Assembly: GCA_947625995.1 (NCBI GenBank)
Contig: CANQQN010000062.1
Coordinates: forward strand, 1-9,889
Length of the DNA: 9,889 nt
Direction of reading: 5' to 3'
Source of the DNA: an uncultured Lachnospiraceae bacterium
GTDB taxonomy: Bacteria > Bacillota > Clostridia > Lachnospirales > Lachnospiraceae
The notes beneath the pieces were generated by a model, which did not search any database, was not told the DNA's origin, and saw only the letters and a list, made by a program, of their open reading frames with translations. This document shows positions 1 to 6,862 of this stretch, in pieces. Position numbers and translations under genes: made by a program. How positions within the stretch are numbered: position 1 is the stretch's first letter; each line of letters begins with the position of its first letter.

Positions 1-336
1 ACGCTTGGCCAGATGTCCCGCAAACTGGATCTTCATATCCCCCGCCGGCTGGTAAGGATTCATATACTTGGGCGTAGAGGTCATGGCCATCTTTGCCAGA
101 AACTGGGCCTTCTGCACCTCTCCCGCCAGAAGCAGTTCCCGGATCCGGCCAATGTTTGCCAGACAGTCGGGATTTTTCCTGTTGCGAAAAGGGCCGTACC
201 AGATCGTCTCCTCGTTAATGGTAATGACTTCCTCATTGATCTTTCCCAGAATGGTGGCCCCCAGCCGCCCATTGCCCACAGGAAGCCCCTCTTCCCACGT
301 CTTGGCCGCTTTTTTCAATGCGATAATGTGTTTCAT
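1..336 (-). CDS. GH95-type alpha-L-fucosidase/alpha-L-galactosidase, N-terminal part (runs off the window)
   Basis: Only the first 112 residues are present; the frame is open to the left edge, whereas complete family members usually have about 750-800 residues. The visible part is the N-terminal beta-sandwich domain of GH95 enzymes. It carries W-EEGLPVGNGRLGA at about residues 14-27, NEETIWYGP at 41-49, a following NP, and YQPAGDMKIQF near 95-105. These match the family pattern of a GNGRLGA block, an NEDTLW block and a PLGDL block. The catalytic (alpha/alpha)6 barrel lies outside the window, so activity cannot be confirmed. GH95 enzymes remove terminal alpha-1,2-L-fucose or alpha-L-galactose by inversion. 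The ATG follows an AGGAG ribosome site by about 6 bases. The protein starts MKHIIALKKAAKTW with no signal peptide, so it is probably cytoplasmic. It lies downstream of the CE15 gene on the same strand, after a hairpin, so it may be a separate or read-through unit. Confidence 0.85.
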   Translation of the reverse strand, partial: MKHIIALKKAAKTWEEGLPVGNGRLGATILGKINEEVITINEETIWYGPFRNRKNPDCLANIGRIRELLLAGEVQKAQFLAKMAMTSTPKYMNPYQPAGDMKIQFAGHLAKR

Positions 337-418
337 ACCTTCTCCTTTCTGTCAGAAAAACCGTCGTATCGGCGGCGAAACGGATTCTCGCCCCAGCGCG
401 GTTTTCTTTTTATATAAA
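337..418 (-). promoter_or_regulatory. Leader region of the GH95 gene, possible weak promoter
   Basis: This 82-base stretch precedes the GH95 start. A TATAAA-like box (409-414) with a poor -35 candidate (TTCGCT, inside the upstream hairpin, 17-base spacer) is the only promoter candidate I see. A short hairpin (GGCGA with TCGCC around a 9-base loop) lies about 40 bases before the start codon. The AGGAG ribosome site is clear. Support for a promoter is weak; the gene could instead be read through from the CE15 operon. Confidence 0.25.
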
Positions 419-443
419 TTGAGGTCCGCAAAGCGAACCTCAA
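419..443 (-). terminator. Hairpin after the CE15 gene, probable weak intrinsic terminator
   Basis: On the minus strand a 7-bp stem (TTGAGGT with ACCTCAA) continues past one mismatch into 3 more pairs (CGC with GCG) around a 3-base loop. It starts 10 bases after the CE15 stop codon. The bases after it read TTTATATAAAA, a poor uridine tract, so termination may be partial and allow read-through into the GH95 gene. There is no T-run on the plus-strand side. Confidence 0.55.
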
Positions 444-453
444 CCTTTAACCG

Positions 454-1536
454 TCAACATTTATGCAGATCTCTGTACTCAATAAATCTTTCCCAGTCGT
501 AACGGCTGAGATAATGGGTGCCCGGACGCAGATGATACCCGATCTGTCCTACGTGGAATACCGCAGGCGCCTTGGGGAATTCATCCGGAGTCACAAGCCC
601 TTCCAGCCCAAAAAGCTCATAAGCCTCGTTTGCAGCCATCGCTCCCAAAAACTCAGACTGGGGATCCGCCCACACATCCTCTTTGGCGCTGCTGACATAC
701 AGATTCCTCGGTGCAACAAGCGCCATGACAAAGTGCTGATCAAAGGGCAGTTCTCTCTCGTTTTTGGCATAATCAAGGAAATTCCCGCAGTACCAATACT
801 TGGAAGAACCGTGCTTCAGATTGACGATCATCTCGCCCTTTTTCCCTCTGAACAACGCGGTGCCCGCGCCGCCGGAATCATTGGAGATCACCATTGAGAA
901 TCTGTGGTCGGTGGCGCCGCACCAGAGGGCAGTCTTGCCCAGCCTGGAATGTCCCACAATGGCGATCCTATGGGTATCAATGAAATCCAGCTTTTCCAGA
1001 TAATCCATGACGCGGCTGCCAGCCCATGCCCACATGCCAATGGTGCCCCAGCTATCGAAGGTATTTCTGGTGTACAGTCTGGCAACACCGCTTAAAAAAC
1101 GATTGTCCGTATCCGGCGCGATGTCCTGATAAAACATGCTGACAATGCCGTACCCGTGGTCGATAATCTCCTCCACGGGACAAAATTCATTAAACAGATT
1201 CGGCTCGAAAGACAGATACAGAAAGATCGGCGGCTTCTTTTTCTTTTTGGGAAGCATCATATGTACGGGAAACTGGAAAAATCCCCCCGTGGTGTTGATC
1301 TCAATATCCACAAAATGGTAGATGGCTTTCCCGGCCACGGCATTTTCGTCCGTTCGTTCGATCTTGCCTCTGGTCTTTGGTTTCAGCGGCGGCACGATAC
1401 CGATCAGGAAATTATCCAGTATCTCCTTGATCTCTTTCCTTCTGCCTTCCCACTGGGTAATATTTTCAATCTTTGTACCGTTTTCGCTTACAAGAAGCTT
1501 CGGAAGATTGCGCTGCTCCAATTCTTCCTTGATCAT
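454..1536 (-). CDS. CE15-like glucuronoyl esterase-type alpha/beta hydrolase, no signal peptide
   Basis: This is a 360-residue alpha/beta hydrolase. The nucleophile elbow is GHSRLGK at 195-201 (Ser197), which matches the GxSRxGK signature of carbohydrate esterase family 15. NDSGGAG follows at 219-225, where the family has its (E/N)-D/S-G-x-x-G block. The likely acid is Asp287 in EDVWADP (286-292), and the likely catalytic His is His341 in YHLRPGTH (334-341). CE15 enzymes hydrolyse esters of the 4-O-methyl-glucuronate carboxyl group in xylan, and some act on other uronate esters. Most characterised members are secreted, but this one starts MIKEELEQRN with no hydrophobic leader, so it is probably cytoplasmic and acts on imported material. 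The ATG follows an AGAGAGGA ribosome site, 27 bases after the GH2 stop, which indicates co-transcription with GH2. A broader label would be acetyl-xylan-esterase-like hydrolase; the exact ester bond is unknown. Confidence 0.8.
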   Translation of the reverse strand: MIKEELEQRNLPKLLVSENGTKIENITQWEGRRKEIKEILDNFLIGIVPPLKPKTRGKIERTDENAVAGKAIYHFVDIEINTTGGFFQFPVHMMLPKKKKKPPIFLYLSFEPNLFNEFCPVEEIIDHGYGIVSMFYQDIAPDTDNRFLSGVARLYTRNTFDSWGTIGMWAWAGSRVMDYLEKLDFIDTHRIAIVGHSRLGKTALWCGATDHRFSMVISNDSGGAGTALFRGKKGEMIVNLKHGSSKYWYCGNFLDYAKNERELPFDQHFVMALVAPRNLYVSSAKEDVWADPQSEFLGAMAANEAYELFGLEGLVTPDEFPKAPAVFHVGQIGYHLRPGTHYLSRYDWERFIEYRDLHKC

Positions 1537-1563
1537 AATAAATCCTCTCTTTTCTGTCCCTGT

Positions 1564-4500
1564 TCAGATCCTGCCCTCCAGACAGTCGATCAGGAACTGG
1601 TCTAAGTTGGCGTTTGCCCCCACTCTTCCCTCTAAAATCAGACTTATCACATATAGTTTACCATTGCCCATCGAAAACTTCTCCGCCATCGGAAGATGGG
1701 CCTTCGGGGCCGGCGCGCCGTCGGCTCCTTTTTTCCCATAAGTAAAAATAAGCTCTTCTCCCGGTTTACTGCTCTCGATCACCTTACGGCCGATGAAATC
1801 AATGTAGTCGGCATCTGCGTTGTACAGCATATCGAAATGATACCCTGCTGTTTTTTCAGCCGTCATGGCGATAAACAGCTTCGGGCCTTTCTTTGTGGCA
1901 ATATGCAGATCGCCGAAATCATATTCTGACAGGGCAACATCCGGTGTCAGAAGCACTGCCGCCGCACCCCTCTTCACGGCATCCATGATCTCATCCTCAA
2001 AACCTTCCGGTGCACTGATGAGTATTTTATCCGCCTTTTTTGCATCTGTCAACTCATATCCGAAAATCTTTGCATATTTTTCTGCTTTTTCTCCAAAGCA
2101 GGCAACTTTCCCCTCTCCGCGCGTCTGCTCATAGGCAGGATACACATACATTTCCTTCCGCTCCGCGTTTAGGACCGTGCCGTCTTCCTTTGTCATCACC
2201 GCATCTACATGAAGGGTCGCCGGCTTTTCTACCGCCGGTATTTCAAGGGGGATCAGTCCCGCGCAAACGGCGGTGGCCGCCGGTGCGGTCATCTCCAGAC
2301 GATAGGACTGCACCGCCTTTCCGTCCACAGTCATGGTAGCGGCAATGGTCACCTTTTCCTCATAGGAAGTATCGTTCAGCGCCCACGCCTCAAGGTCATA
2401 AGTTTCCCCGCCATAGAGGTAGCTTCTGTCGCCCCGCAGGTTTACCCGGAGCGGAATCAAAGAATCGGCATAGGCATAAAAAGCCTTCTTCGGCATCCGG
2501 TCACAGCCCACAATGGTCTTCATCCAGCCGGCAGGCCACGCGTCAATCAGCAGATGAATGGCGGTATGGCTCAAAATATCCGCTCTTCTGCGGAACGCGT
2601 CCGTCATCATCGTGGTAGCCCTTGCCTGATGCTTCTGGCTCTCACGTACCCAGTCAGACACCGTGTGCTGCTCGGGATACCAATCTCCGTGGGCCCCGTT
2701 GGTCTGTTGCCGCACGATCTTAACCGGATACCATTCTCCACTTTCGTTGGTCTCCAGCCACTCTTTGGGATAACGGGCCCGCATCAGATCCTCATTATCA
2801 AGTCCTTCCGCGCCGTACTCGCCGCAGCCCACCATCCAGCCGGTCTTTACCGGTGGCAGGTAGCCCCGGTACAGCTTGCCGATGGGAACGCCGTGGTTGC
2901 TGTACCACATAGTGTAGCAGTGGAAATCCGGCATTCCGTCGGTGGTAGGGGGATCATAGTCTCCCTCCACATTTTTGATGACCCGGTCGGGATTCTCTAT
3001 GTAAATAATCTTTCTGGCCGCTACAAAGAACGCTTCCAGTTCGTCCCGAAGCAGATGTCTGTGGCCTTTCATATCGTACCGTTTGGAAAACTTGCTGTTG
3101 GGATCCTCGGTCCTGCGGATGCACACCGGCTCGTTGATGAACGTCACCATGATTGCGGAAGGATGTTTTCTCAACAGATGCTCCATCTCCCCCGCCTGCT
3201 TTACCGCCTCGCATACCTGCGGGCGGCGCAGGAAGGAAAACAACGGCAGATCGCTCTGGTTCCACATACCCAGCATATCCATATGATCATAGATTTCCTC
3301 CTGCACAGGGCGCTGGGTGATCCGGTAATAATTCATGTGGCAGAGCTTGGCAATAAGGATGTCATCCACCAGCTGATCCAGATCTCCGTTCATGACGCAC
3401 TGCTGCAGATGCCCCATCTCGTTGGCGCCACGCAGCACCACCGGACGGTTGTTAAAGAAAAACCTGCCTTTTGGCTCCGTTGTCTCGTCGCTGACAAATT
3501 TGCGCATGCCAAAGTGGGAAGCCCGCGCAGTCACCACACTCCCCTCCTGTGTGATCGTGCAGAACGCGCCGTAAAGATAAGGAGTCTCAAGCTCCCACAG
3601 CCGGTAATCCTTCACGGGAATGTGATAACGGTACTCGTTGCTGCCCACGCCTACTACTTTAATCTGTGCGGCAAAGGTCACCAGCACATCTCCCTCAAAA
3701 TTTTTCGGCAGCAGCTTCACTTCCAGATCGAAGCCTTCCTTCAAAACGCCGCTGTAATTGGTCACGCCCATACGCAGTTCCACATAATCCTCGTCGATAT
3801 TGGGCCGCACAAAAATATCGTCGATAAAAACGGCGGGCCGGTACTCCAAAGTCACCTTTCCGAACACGCCGGCGCCTGCCGGGCAGTGGTGCCAGCCGGT
3901 GTAGGGATCATCCCAGCCGGGGCCTGTAGCGGCGTAGATCTTATCGCCATCCAGCACCGGACCTTCCCCCAGAATGGATACATCATTCTGCACCTCTATG
4001 ATCAGTTCATTCTCTTCCTGAAGATAATCGGACACATCAAAGGAGAAGGGCGCGAAAAAGCCCTCATGGCCGCCCACATAGCTGCCGTTTACATAGATGC
4101 GTGCCTTATAGTCCACGCACTGGAAAGAGAGCACTCCATGCTCCCCTTCTTTCAGATTTCTGGATGCAAAGACGGTTTTGTAATAAGCCTTCCATTTGCC
4201 CACCGGTCCCCGGTAATCGGGAATGGTCACCGGCTCCCAGTCATCGGACGTCTCCCGGGCGGAAAACACCTCATGCTCCTTCAGGTACCGGAACTGAAAC
4301 TCTTTTAACTCCATGATCTCCGGGCTTTTTGTCTCCGGCAGCAGATTTCTCATAAAAGGCCGGTACTGCTCTCTCAAAGCCGCCAGACCTTCCTGAAACT
4401 GCTGCAGGCGCTCCTCGTCGGGAATCTCCTGAGGCACCCGCGCTTTTCCGTAAGGGAATCCCATCGGTGCCTTATCAAAATAAGTATGCGTCTTTTCCAC

Positions 4501-4578
4501 AGGAGTGATCTCCTGATCGTCACATCCAAGCGGATGCGCTGTCATTGCTATCTCAGCAAAATAATCGTTGCCTGCCAC
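1564..4578 (-). CDS. Glycoside hydrolase family 2 protein (beta-glycosidase of unknown specificity)
   Basis: At 1004 residues this is a large retaining beta-glycosidase. After an unusual N-terminal extension (about 1-90) comes a jelly-roll sugar-binding domain (about 100-245, with YVNGSYVGGHEGFFAPFSFD). An immunoglobulin-like domain follows (about 250-355), then the TIM barrel (about 365-705), entered through GRFFFNNRPVVLRGAN. The acid/base is Glu483 in FINEP (480-484), and the likely nucleophile is Glu587 in GCGEYGAEG (584-592). The C-terminal third (about 710-1004) has a beta-sandwich, then a Rossmann or amidotransferase-like segment around 825-910. There is no signal peptide. The NxKG motif of classical beta-glucuronidases is not visible, and the usual GH2 substrate-loop RTSHYP is replaced by YYRITQRPV (417-425). 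Galactosidase, glucuronidase, mannosidase or arabinopyranosidase activity all remain possible. The gene starts 24 bases after the response regulator stop, so it probably belongs to the same operon. Confidence 0.94.
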   Translation of the reverse strand: MAGNDYFAEIAMTAHPLGCDDQEITPVEKTHTYFDKAPMGFPYGKARVPQEIPDEERLQQFQEGLAALREQYRPFMRNLLPETKSPEIMELKEFQFRYLKEHEVFSARETSDDWEPVTIPDYRGPVGKWKAYYKTVFASRNLKEGEHGVLSFQCVDYKARIYVNGSYVGGHEGFFAPFSFDVSDYLQEENELIIEVQNDVSILGEGPVLDGDKIYAATGPGWDDPYTGWHHCPAGAGVFGKVTLEYRPAVFIDDIFVRPNIDEDYVELRMGVTNYSGVLKEGFDLEVKLLPKNFEGDVLVTFAAQIKVVGVGSNEYRYHIPVKDYRLWELETPYLYGAFCTITQEGSVVTARASHFGMRKFVSDETTEPKGRFFFNNRPVVLRGANEMGHLQQCVMNGDLDQLVDDILIAKLCHMNYYRITQRPVQEEIYDHMDMLGMWNQSDLPLFSFLRRPQVCEAVKQAGEMEHLLRKHPSAIMVTFINEPVCIRRTEDPNSKFSKRYDMKGHRHLLRDELEAFFVAARKIIYIENPDRVIKNVEGDYDPPTTDGMPDFHCYTMWYSNHGVPIGKLYRGYLPPVKTGWMVGCGEYGAEGLDNEDLMRARYPKEWLETNESGEWYPVKIVRQQTNGAHGDWYPEQHTVSDWVRESQKHQARATTMMTDAFRRRADILSHTAIHLLIDAWPAGWMKTIVGCDRMPKKAFYAYADSLIPLRVNLRGDRSYLYGGETYDLEAWALNDTSYEEKVTIAATMTVDGKAVQSYRLEMTAPAATAVCAGLIPLEIPAVEKPATLHVDAVMTKEDGTVLNAERKEMYVYPAYEQTRGEGKVACFGEKAEKYAKIFGYELTDAKKADKILISAPEGFEDEIMDAVKRGAAAVLLTPDVALSEYDFGDLHIATKKGPKLFIAMTAEKTAGYHFDMLYNADADYIDFIGRKVIESSKPGEELIFTYGKKGADGAPAPKAHLPMAEKFSMGNGKLYVISLILEGRVGANANLDQFLIDCLEGRI

Positions 4579-4584
4579 AGCTTT

Positions 4585-4596
4585 CCACCTCTCCTT
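4585..4596 (-). promoter_or_regulatory. Ribosome binding site deciding the GTG start of the GH2 gene
   Basis: AAGGAGAGGTGG sits immediately upstream of the GH2 frame, with 6 bases between AGGTGG and the GTG at 4578. This supports GTG as the start over the next in-frame ATG (residue 12), which has no comparable site. The sequence lies in the 24-base gap after the response regulator stop. Confidence 0.7.
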
Positions 4597-4602
4597 CTCA
4601 CA

Positions 4603-5286
4603 TTATATATTCAGCCGGTATCCGGCGCCCCAAACGGTTTCAATGTATTCGGGACGGTTGCTGTCCCGCTCGATCTTCTCCCGGACGCGGTTGATATGCA
4701 CGGTCACTGTAGCCACATCCCCGATGGCGTCATAGCCCCAGATCTTTTCCAGAAGCTGTTCCTTGGAAAATACCACGTTTGGATTTTCCGCCAGAAACAG
4801 CAAAAGCTCATACTCCTTTTTAGGCAGCTTCAACTCCCGGTCTTCCCGAAATACCTTCCGGCTTCTGGGATCGATCCGCACATCGCCGAACACAATCTCC
4901 TCGCGAACCGACGTGCCGGTCAGCCGTTCATAGCGGTTTAAATGTGCCCGCACTCTCGCCACCAGTTCCATGGGATCAAAGGGCTTGGATATGTAATCGT
5001 CCGCTCCCAGTCCGAGACCTCTGATCTTGTCTATGGAATCATTCCGGGCAGTCACCATAAGGATCGGCACTTCCTTTTCTTCCCGTACCGCCTTGCAAAT
5101 CTCATAGCCGGAAAGTCCCGGCAGCATCAGATCCAAGATCAACAGGTCGTAAGATTCCTCAAGGGCCAGCTTCAAAGCCTTTTGCCCGTCTGCCACGATG
5201 TCCGCCGCGAACCCGTATATCTCCAGATAGTCCCTTTCCAGTTGTGCAATACTTCTGTCGTCCTCCACAATCAATATCCGTTTCAT
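4603..5286 (-). CDS. OmpR/PhoB-family DNA-binding response regulator
   Basis: This 227-residue response regulator is full length for the family. The receiver domain spans about 1-120, with the acidic pair Glu8/Asp9/Asp10, phospho-acceptor Asp52 in LILDLMLPG, Thr79 in the MVTA switch and Lys101 in YISKPFDP. The winged-helix output domain covers about 130-227, with the recognition region VATVTVHINRVREKIE and the terminal GAGYRLNI. It should be phosphorylated by the kinase encoded immediately upstream (40-base gap) and bind direct repeats at target promoters. The ATG follows GGAG by 5 bases; an overlapping out-of-frame ATG lies 4 bases earlier. Its stop is only 24 bases before the GH2 start, so the GH2 and CE15 genes are probable operon partners and possible targets. 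No paralogue in the window allows a more specific name. Confidence 0.97.
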   Translation of the reverse strand: MKRILIVEDDRSIAQLERDYLEIYGFAADIVADGQKALKLALEESYDLLILDLMLPGLSGYEICKAVREEKEVPILMVTARNDSIDKIRGLGLGADDYISKPFDPMELVARVRAHLNRYERLTGTSVREEIVFGDVRIDPRSRKVFREDRELKLPKKEYELLLFLAENPNVVFSKEQLLEKIWGYDAIGDVATVTVHINRVREKIERDSNRPEYIETVWGAGYRLNI

Positions 5287-5310
5287 CCATGCTCCGTTTC
5301 CGCTGCCGCA

Positions 5311-5327
5311 AGCCGGTATCCCCGGCT
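5311..5327 (-). other. Intercistronic hairpin between kinase and response regulator genes
   Basis: A perfect 6-bp inverted repeat, AGCCGG and CCGGCT, is separated by 5 bases. It overlaps the last base-pairs of the kinase stop codon and fills much of the 40-base gap. No T-run follows, so it is not a terminator. It could affect translation coupling or mRNA processing, or it may be chance. Confidence 0.4.
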
Positions 5328-6772
5328 CATTCCGCAGCCCGATGTTCGTCTTTCAGATAGATCAGAATTTCAAGCCCGCCTCTGTTTCTGGCCAGCAGCC
5401 GTCCATGATGGGCCTCCACGATATATTTTACAATAGAAAGTCCCAGTCCGCTGCCCTCCTGCGCGCGGTTTTTGCTTTCGCTGGTGCGGTAATAGCTCTC
5501 AAAAATATAAGGAAGGCTTTCCGGCGGAACACCGTTCCCGTCGTCCTGAACAGAAACCAGCACTTCCTGCGCCGCCTCATAAACAGAGACGGTCACCTGT
5601 ACCCGGTCCTTTTCTTTGTATTTGATACTATTGTCAATGATATTCCCCAATACCCTGTCGATCTGATCCACGTCGATATTTACGATCCCGTCGTCATAGT
5701 AACTGGTAAACAGAATATCCGCGCCTCTCCGGGAATACTCCTCTCTATTCTTCTGTATATACTCCTTCAGATAGGTGCATAGATCCACCTGTTGCAGGGT
5801 CAGGGGCATATTGCCGGTCTCCAGTTTTGAGAACAAAAACAACTGCTGCAGGAGCTTTTCCATATTTCCCGCCTGTTCATAGGCAGTGATCAGATACTGT
5901 CTTTGCTTTTCCGGCGTATTGGCAATGCCGTCCAGCATCCCTTTGATATACCCTCTTACAGAAGTCAGCGGCGTGCGCAGATCGTGAGAGATCCCGGCGA
6001 TCATCTCAATGCGGGATTTTTCATAAACGGCGTTCCTCTGGATCTCCCGGCGCAGGGACGCCTGCATGTCGTTGAACGCGCCGCACACAAGGGCAAATTC
6101 CGAATTTCCCGAATAATAGATCATCTCGTCAAAATTGCCCTCCTGAATGCGCTCCGCTCCGTCGATAAGCTTTTGCATGGGAACCATGAACCGGTCGATC
6201 ATCTTGTAGCTGAAATACCGGCTCAGCAGGATAATGATGATCACCGCAACGAACACAAGCACCGTACCTGTGGCGACGGCCATCTCGATCAGTTCTCTGG
6301 TGGAAACCTGCAGGGAAGTGGTCTTGCCAATGGCCATGATCTCATACAGGTCGTTGTCTACGGCAACGGCGTCATAAACCACCGTTCTGTTTCTGGACTG
6401 TGCCACTCTGGGCGCGCCGCTTTCTGTTTTCAGGCGGTCCGCATCCAGCGCGTTTACCGCACGGCGCTCTGACCTGTTCAATTCACTGAAAAAGGTACCT
6501 CCGTTCTTTCTCACATGAAGCACATATTCGTACTGACGGCATTGTTCCGCAAGGGACTCCACCCGTTCCATAGGACGCTCTTTGATATCCGCTTCTTTCA
6601 GGAGCGTCATAACCTCATACACACGTTCGTCAATATTTTTCATGTCCTGCCATTCATTGTCATAAGCTAACCGCAGAACGCTTCCGATCAGAAAGATAGA
6701 CAGCAGCAAAGAAACAATGGCAAACAGTATGATCAGAATATTTGAAATAAAAAGCTGCCTGCGAATGGTCAT
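5327..6772 (-). CDS. Sensor histidine kinase, OmpR-partner type (HAMP, HisKA, HATPase)
   Basis: This 481-residue membrane kinase senses an unknown signal and phosphorylates the adjacent response regulator. Membrane helix 1 is at about 10-32. An external sensor segment of about 130 residues (33-163) matches no domain I recognise. Helix 2 is at about 164-184, followed by a HAMP linker (about 185-245) containing PMQKLIDGAERIQEGNFDE. The HisKA dimerisation helix carries the phospho-accepting His263 in GISHDLRTPLTS. The ATPase domain has an N box (NIIDN, 377-381), G1 (DDGNG, 410-414), an F box (IFESYYR, 423-429) and G2 (GSGLGLS, 440-446), so all catalytic elements are intact. The ATG follows AGGGAG, 26 bases below the -10 box and about 20 bases after the predicted transcription start. 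It is the first gene of a probable operon with the regulator, GH2 and CE15 genes. The sensor part could respond to a glycan or to cell-envelope stress; the sequence does not decide. Confidence 0.97.
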   Translation of the reverse strand: MTIRRQLFISNILIILFAIVSLLLSIFLIGSVLRLAYDNEWQDMKNIDERVYEVMTLLKEADIKERPMERVESLAEQCRQYEYVLHVRKNGGTFFSELNRSERRAVNALDADRLKTESGAPRVAQSRNRTVVYDAVAVDNDLYEIMAIGKTTSLQVSTRELIEMAVATGTVLVFVAVIIIILLSRYFSYKMIDRFMVPMQKLIDGAERIQEGNFDEMIYYSGNSEFALVCGAFNDMQASLRREIQRNAVYEKSRIEMIAGISHDLRTPLTSVRGYIKGMLDGIANTPEKQRQYLITAYEQAGNMEKLLQQLFLFSKLETGNMPLTLQQVDLCTYLKEYIQKNREEYSRRGADILFTSYYDDGIVNIDVDQIDRVLGNIIDNSIKYKEKDRVQVTVSVYEAAQEVLVSVQDDGNGVPPESLPYIFESYYRTSESKNRAQEGSGLGLSIVKYIVEAHHGRLLARNRGGLEILIYLKDEHRAAE

Positions 6773-6804
6773 CCACCGTTTCTCCCTTCGGCCCTGATAC
6801 TAAC

Positions 6805-6833
6805 AGTATACAAAAAAACAGAGACTTTTGCAA
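6805..6833 (-). promoter_or_regulatory. Promoter of the kinase-regulator-GH2-CE15 operon
   Basis: On the minus strand a TTGCAA -35 box (6828-6833, 4 of 6 consensus) is followed after 17 bases by a TATACT -10 box (6805-6810, 5 of 6). The -35 box lies inside the hairpin of the upstream terminator. The -10 box is part of a small inverted repeat, ATACT-AAC-AGTAT (6797-6809), at the expected transcription start, which could be an operator. The kinase ATG is 32 bases below the -10 box. Confidence 0.6.
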
Positions 6834-6851
6834 AACAAAAATCCCTGTTTT
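6812..6851 (-). terminator. Strong intrinsic terminator after the glycosyltransferase genes
   Basis: Read on the minus strand, AAACAGGGA pairs with TCTCTGTTT, and an inner TTTTG pairs with CAAAA around a 5-base loop. With two wobble pairs this gives a stem of about 15-16 bp, closing into a run of seven T. It begins 11 bases after the stop of the gene at 6863. The opposite strand shows only four T after the stem, so any plus-strand activity would be weaker. Confidence 0.88.
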
Positions 6852-6862
6852 ATCATCTTTTC

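Noticed and set aside
13..502. Two overlapping plus-strand frames at the left edge
   Set aside because: They are opposite the GH95 N-terminus, which has clear family motifs and a ribosome site.
1233..1250. A-rich run in the CE15 gene encoding five lysines, considered as a slippage or frameshift site
   Set aside because: The longest single run is only five A, broken by G, and the reading frame continues intact through the catalytic residues.
2209..4308. 699-codon open frame on the plus strand
   Set aside because: It is wholly antisense to the GH2 gene, whose catalytic motifs and ribosome site are clear. The antisense translation is rich in His, Arg and Pro with no recognisable domain, as expected from a shadow of G+C-rich codons.
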